NCBI GenBank assembly: GCA_003166955.1
Contig: PMUI01000058.1
Coordinates: 24,970-88,969 of the forward strand
Length of the DNA: 64,000 nucleotides
Origin: Acidobacterium sp.
GTDB taxonomy: Bacteria > Acidobacteriota > Terriglobia > Terriglobales > Acidobacteriaceae
Direction of reading: 5' to 3'
Part shown: piece by piece, positions 60,544 through 64,000 of the stretch
How the letters are laid out: every line of letters begins with the position of its first letter
Position numbering within the stretch: the first letter of the stretch is position 1
The notes under the pieces: generated by a model
Databases searched by the model: none
What the model saw: only the letters and a program-made list of their open reading frames with translations
What the model was told of the DNA's origin: nothing
Position numbers and translations under genes: made by a program

Positions 60544-60963
60544 TCAAAACCAGGTTTGTTTCCAGTAGTTGAGATAAGCCTCTCCGAACCTTTCCTGCAG
60601 AATCTTTGCTTCCTGCCTTGCTCGGATCAAATGCATGATGAGCAACGCGACGAAGGGCACGAACAAATAATTTAGGTGGAGCGCCACGATCAAGCCTAAC
60701 CACATAACGGCAATGAAGATGTATATGGGGTTCCGAATCCGTGAATAAAGTCCGTGGGTAACGAGTTGCTTTGCTTGCGGCGCGACGGAAAACGACTCGC
60801 CCAGCTGAAGCCGAGCGGTAATGAACAAGATATAGCCAGCGAGTGCAATGATTGCTCCGGCGATTCTCAAAGCCGTCCAGGGCCTTTGTCGAACGCCCGG
60901 CACGAAAAGATAGATAAGCAAGACGACGCATGGAACAATAAGTGCGGGTTTAGGGATTCTCAT
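60544..60963 (-). CDS. Isoprenylcysteine carboxyl methyltransferase-like membrane protein
   Basis: A 139-residue protein with three to four helices. The ICMT/PEMT signature is clear: LVTHGLYSRIRNPIYIFIAV, followed by the C-terminal RARQEAKILQERFGEAYLNY. The family methylates small-molecule or lipid substrates with SAM at the membrane; the bacterial substrate is usually unknown. The ATG at 60963 has GGAG upstream. It lies 16 bp after the next gene, so the two are an operon. Confidence 0.87.
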   Translation of the reverse strand: MRIPKPALIVPCVVLLIYLFVPGVRQRPWTALRIAGAIIALAGYILFITARLQLGESFSVAPQAKQLVTHGLYSRIRNPIYIFIAVMWLGLIVALHLNYLFVPFVALLIMHLIRARQEAKILQERFGEAYLNYWKQTWF

Positions 60964-60979
60964 TCGTCCGGGCTCCGAC

Positions 60980-61426
60980 TCAACTCGACAATTGTTTACG
61001 AACACCCCAAAGTATCAGGGCAGATGCTATGACGATGGCAATGCCGACTGACATAAAACCGACTGTGACGAAGGTCTCCTGCCTGGGCTGCCCACTGTGA
61101 CCGGCTCCGGTAATTGGAGAGAGGGCTGCAGTTCCAAAGATCGCGGCAAGTACGCTCATGAGCCAATTCAAATAAGTGCCATAAAGAACTGTCCAAAAGG
61201 CGATGGCGGTGGCCGTCGCCGACAGTCTCACGTTCGTCCAAATGGCGCCCGGCGCAAGGAGGAAGATGCCATTCATCAGACCTTCAAGATGCGCGGCAAG
61301 CCCCATTCGCACATTTGCGAAATGCTGCTCGGCAAAACCGGTTAGCAGCCCGAGCAAGAAGAGAACCATGCCATGAAACATCAATCGCCGGTTGGTATCT
61401 GTCCTACCGTAGAATCTTCCTCTCAT
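60980..61426 (-). CDS. Hydroxylaminobenzene mutase-like membrane protein
   Basis: A 148-residue protein with four helices. FHGMVLFLLGLLTGFAEQHF, VRMGLAAHLEGLMNGIFLL and LYGTYLNWLMSVLAAIFGT resemble HabA/HabB hydroxylaminobenzene mutases and styrene oxide isomerase relatives. HabB converts hydroxylaminobenzene to 2-aminophenol in nitroarene breakdown. No nitroreductase or ring-cleavage gene is near, so the name indicates family only. Operon with the ICMT-like gene in the lower-GC islet. Confidence 0.72.
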   Translation of the reverse strand: MRGRFYGRTDTNRRLMFHGMVLFLLGLLTGFAEQHFANVRMGLAAHLEGLMNGIFLLAPGAIWTNVRLSATATAIAFWTVLYGTYLNWLMSVLAAIFGTAALSPITGAGHSGQPRQETFVTVGFMSVGIAIVIASALILWGVRKQLSS

Positions 61427-61567
61427 TTGCTTAAAACCGAGCGACACAAAGGCAAGGGAATTGGGTTACCTCCAGGCCAGCGTGCGGTTGAGTCGGGGAC
61501 TGATCGTACATGAAGCTGAGAGAATTCGCTACGCACGGCTTGACTCATCGGGAAATGGCCCGTGCTG

Positions 61568-61987
61568 TTAGTTGGCCAGCTTGATGGCGGCCAGGGTACG
61601 AATCGGAGCGAGGTCGCGCGGCTTGTGGACGATGAGGCGGATGCCGGTTCCTTCGGGGTAATGCGGCGACTCGGCGATGAGCTGCCTGACGGCAGCTGAG
61701 AAGGTGGCGTCGTGGACGGCGTCCATGGCCTTTTCACCGAGGACGAAGGCGACGCGGAAGCAGTCGTGGCAAGGGGAGAGGTAGACGATGTTGCGGTCCT
61801 TGCGTTTGAGGCGCAGCGACCAGCCGTACTTCGCACCGCTGGATTTCCATTCCTGACCGGTGGCGCCCTGCTCTTGCATCCAGAGGACGAACTCGGACCA
61901 GGCGGGAGCGCTGGGGCCGAGGGCGGTGGTGACTTCCTTATTGGATGGCTTGCTGGGTTTGCCGATGAATGCGTTCGGAACTTCCAC
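61568..61987 (-). CDS. DUF3788 family protein
   Basis: A 139-residue cytoplasmic protein: WSEFVLWMQEQGATGQEWKS, YGWSLRLKRKDRNIVYLSPC and FRVAFVLGEKAMDAV match the DUF3788 pattern; function unknown. The GTG start has GAGGTG upstream. The last 12 codons are duplicated at 59753-59789 with three other genes between, as if an islet had inserted at the 3' end of this gene. Confidence 0.85.
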   Translation of the reverse strand: MEVPNAFIGKPSKPSNKEVTTALGPSAPAWSEFVLWMQEQGATGQEWKSSGAKYGWSLRLKRKDRNIVYLSPCHDCFRVAFVLGEKAMDAVHDATFSAAVRQLIAESPHYPEGTGIRLIVHKPRDLAPIRTLAAIKLAN

Positions 61988-62169
61988 AGTGCACCTCGCG
62001 AGTGAGGGCAGCGATCAGGAGGCCACGGTGGTAACGGCATCCTGCTGGAGGAGGAACGGATGATTCTACGCTCCCGGGATTTGCGGAACAGATTTTTGGA
62101 GAGGCCGAAACGGATGTAAGGTTTTGGCTGCGCGGGGGACTACCTGTTTGAAAGAAAGCGCCGGGGCGG

Positions 62170-62667
62170 ATGGGGGATCGCATCGAAGAGAATCGCTTTG
62201 AGCAGTTGCTGGCGGAGTATGAGGGGCCGCTGCGGCGGCTTGCGGGCGCGTATGAGAGGGACGCCGAACTGCAGAAGGATCTGGTGCAGGAGATTCGTGT
62301 TGCGTTGTGGCGCGCGCTGCGGGGATTTCGCGGGCAATGCTCGGAGCGAACGTTTGTGTATCGGGTGGCGCACAACCGGGCGTTGACGCACGTGGCGCGG
62401 AGGCATCCGGAGCAGCTGCAGCTGGAAGAGGCGCCGGAGATCGCCGATGCGGGGCCCGATCCGGAGCAGGCGGCGGCGAAGAGCGAGGAGCACGCAGAGC
62501 TGCGGGCGCGCGTGGAACGTTTGCCGATGACCCTGCGGCAGGTGGTGATGCTGGCGCTGGAAGGTTTGTCGAACGCGGAGATCGGAGAGGTGTTGGGCAT
62601 TGGGGAAGGGAACGTGGCTGTGCGGCTGACGCGGGCGAGAAAACTGCTGAAGGAGGGAGCGCGATGA
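62170..62667 (+). CDS. RNA polymerase sigma factor, ECF type
   Basis: A 165-residue sigma-70-family protein. Region 2 lies at about 8-80 (LAEYEGPLRRLAGAYERDAE, QKDLVQEIRVALWRAL, TFVYRVAHNRALTHV), region 4 at about 110-160 (LPMTLRQVVMLALEGLSNAE, IGEVLGIGEGNVAVRLTRAR). The two regions are joined by an acidic linker. The next gene overlaps it by 4 bp and encodes a membrane protein that may be its regulator. Its target promoter was not identified. Confidence 0.9.
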   Translation: MGDRIEENRFEQLLAEYEGPLRRLAGAYERDAELQKDLVQEIRVALWRALRGFRGQCSERTFVYRVAHNRALTHVARRHPEQLQLEEAPEIADAGPDPEQAAAKSEEHAELRARVERLPMTLRQVVMLALEGLSNAEIGEVLGIGEGNVAVRLTRARKLLKEGAR

Positions 62668-63236
62668 ACGAGGATCGGGACTGGAAGGAACTGGGTGAAG
62701 CGTGGAAGGAGGGAATTGTGACGGATGAGGTCGCGGGTTTAGCAAGGCAGGTGCGGAGTGCGGCGCGATGGAAGGCGTGGAGAACGGGAGCCGCGTTGCT
62801 GGTGGTGTTGGCGGCGGTTGCGACGATCACGCTGGCGGTAATGCTGCATCGGTCGGTTGCGGCGTACACGTTTACGGTGATTGCGTGGAGCGCGGTTTTT
62901 GCGTTGGCAAGTTTTCTGCTGGCGACGCGGGAGTCGGCGGGCGATTATGCGCTCGCGACGACGTCGGCGCTGGCTGTGCGGGTGAGGAAACTGGGACGGA
63001 GAGCGCAGGTTCTGGAGTTCGGGCGGGTGCTGGTCGGTGTGGAGGCTCTCATTTGTTTCGCTTACTGGATTGTGCTGCATGTGGGGCATGGGCGGGTGAT
63101 CTGGGTCGGCGCGCTGGCGATTGGAGCTGCGGGCACGGCTGTTTATAACGCGCTGGTGTTGGGCCGTAGCAGAGCGCGCCGGGAATTGCAGGCGCTGGGC
63201 GCGGTGAAGTTGGCGATGGAGAGCAGTGATCGGTGA
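62664..63236 (+). CDS. Membrane protein coupled to the ECF sigma factor
   Basis: A 190-residue protein with a charged N-terminal cytoplasmic segment (NEDRDWKELGEAWKEGIVTD, about 1-35) and four hydrophobic helices (about 42-62, 66-86, 118-137 and 140-158). The position and ATGA overlap argue for an anti-sigma role, but no zinc-binding HxxxCxxC anti-sigma motif is present, so regulation, if any, is by another mechanism. No family recognised. Confidence 0.72.
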   Translation: MNEDRDWKELGEAWKEGIVTDEVAGLARQVRSAARWKAWRTGAALLVVLAAVATITLAVMLHRSVAAYTFTVIAWSAVFALASFLLATRESAGDYALATTSALAVRVRKLGRRAQVLEFGRVLVGVEALICFAYWIVLHVGHGRVIWVGALAIGAAGTAVYNALVLGRSRARRELQALGAVKLAMESSDR

Positions 63237-63271
63237 TCGGCGGTGAGAGTCGCTGGGGGGCTGCAAAAAGA

Positions 63272-63300
63272 GACCCCGGGTCTCAAATGCGAGACCCGGA
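63272..63300 (-). terminator. Terminator of the DEAD-box helicase gene
   Basis: CCGGGTCTC (63276-63284), a 6-nt loop and GAGACCCGG (63291-63299) form a perfect 9-bp stem. On the minus strand it is followed by TCTCTTTTTG, so it best serves the helicase; it also separates convergent genes. Confidence 0.75.
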
Positions 63301-63331
63301 CCAGCCGGATGATGCTTCGGCGGGCGACCGG

Positions 63332-64000
63332 TTATGCGTGGGCTTGCGCGGTGCGCGGGCGAACGCGGAACTTCTTCGTCGTGATGGCGAGGGTCCGTTC
63401 CATTTTGCGCAGGGCGTGGGTTTCGTCCGGGGCGGCGAAGGTGGAGGCGACACCGTGCGCCGAGGCACGGCCGGTGCGGCCAACGCGGTGCACGAAGTCC
63501 TCGGCTTCTTTCGGCATGTCGAAGTTGACGACATGCGCCACGTCGGCGACATCGATGCCGCGGGCGGCGACGTCGGTGGCGACGAGGACGCGATGATGGC
63601 CTTGAGCGAAGCTGCGCAGAGCCGCGTTGCGCTGGGACTGCGAGCGGTCGCCGTGGATCTGCGTGGCGGAGTGGCCGGAGCGAACGAGGCGGCGAGCGAC
63701 GCGGTCAGCTCCGTGCTTGGTGCGCACGAAGACGAGGAAGCTGCCCTTGCTTGATCCGAGCAGATGCTCGAGGAGTTCCTGCTTCTTGTCGGTCGGGACC
63801 TCGAAGGACCGGAGCTCGACGTTGGGTGAAGGCTTGAGGACCGAACCGATTTCGATGCGGACCGGATCCCTGAGGTAGTCGCGGGCTACGTCGCGGATGT
63901 CGGGGCTGAGGGTCGCGGAGTAGCAGAGGGTCTGGCGATCCACGGGCAGCGCATGGGCGATGCGGCGAATGGCGGGCTTGAAGCCCATGTCGAGCATGCG
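63332..64000 (-). CDS. DEAD-box RNA helicase, C-terminal part
   Basis: The gene continues past the right edge; the visible 222 residues begin RMLDMGF, which normally follows the DEAD box directly. Motif III is SATLS; the C-terminal RecA-like domain has FVRTKHGADRVA (IV), HGDRSQSQRNAALRSF, VLVATDVAARGIDV (V) and HRVGRTGR (VI). The tail is short and basic (KKFRVRPRTAQAHA). It resembles RhlE-type helicases in ribosome assembly or RNA decay. Confidence 0.92.
   Translation of the reverse strand, partial: RMLDMGFKPAIRRIAHALPVDRQTLCYSATLSPDIRDVARDYLRDPVRIEIGSVLKPSPNVELRSFEVPTDKKQELLEHLLGSSKGSFLVFVRTKHGADRVARRLVRSGHSATQIHGDRSQSQRNAALRSFAQGHHRVLVATDVAARGIDVADVAHVVNFDMPKEAEDFVHRVGRTGRASAHGVASTFAAPDETHALRKMERTLAITTKKFRVRPRTAQAHA

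Overview
The window is a 64 kb piece of a high-GC Gram-negative chromosome. The most economical assignment is an Acidobacteriota genome of the Terriglobia/Acidobacteriaceae type. This is inferred from gene content only: a large Oar-like TonB-dependent receptor with an N-terminal carboxypeptidase-regulatory-like domain, a winged-helix/TolB-like/TPR one-component regulator, a tandem pair of DUF507 genes, the hopanoid glycosyltransferase HpnI, a UxaE-type epimerase, and a three-gene sdhCAB operon. There is no rRNA or tRNA gene, CRISPR array, transposase or integrase.

Layout. 1-2.7 kb: 3' end of a hexuronate epimerase gene coupled to an SDR dehydrogenase, then mnmA. 2.8-9 kb: exported GH20 hexosaminidase, exported M20 peptidase, a small exported protein and a winged-helix/TPR regulator. 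9-12.7 kb: ExbB/ExbD, a membrane protein, an ABC-2 exporter and a lipoprotein. 12.7-15.9 kb: small HTH protein, VOC protein, Rec-PAS protein, lpxD. 16-22 kb: tripartite RND efflux operon whose pump lacks two usual proton-relay residues. 22-24.7 kb: beta-propeller lipoprotein and DUF92 membrane protein.

24.7-28.4 kb is an accessory islet. Imperfect ~100 bp direct repeats precede a two-gene unit encoding a HEPN/AbiU2-like protein and a PIN-like nuclease with overlapping reading frames, followed by a solitary NadS-like antitoxin. This is the best candidate for an undescribed toxin/defence system in the window.

28.4-43.5 kb is mostly housekeeping: sugar MFS transporter, response regulator, M23 peptidase, dipeptidase, sdhCAB, phosphoketolase-acetate kinase and recJ. 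43.6-53.1 kb holds the TonB-dependent receptor, DUF507 pair, four-helix-bundle protein, rarA, psiE, a zinc-ribbon/YbjN protein and a SpoU methyltransferase. 53.2-59.7 kb holds the Sua5-type tRNA t6A gene, YdcF, YggX, HpnI, VapBC, homoserine dehydrogenase and a methyltransferase. 59.7-64 kb is a small lower-GC islet, then DUF3788, an ECF sigma factor with its partner membrane protein, and a DEAD-box helicase that runs off the end.

Two sequence-level patterns cut across the annotation. First, degenerate tandem arrays with a 7-nt period (and one family with an 11-nt period) sit in intergenic DNA, often within a few bases of a stop codon. Second, in two places the last 10-15 codons of a gene (the SpoU methyltransferase and DUF3788) recur 1-1.8 kb downstream in direct orientation with other genes in between, as expected if small islets had inserted into gene 3' ends. 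All functional names come from reading motifs and overall family resemblance; no database search was run.
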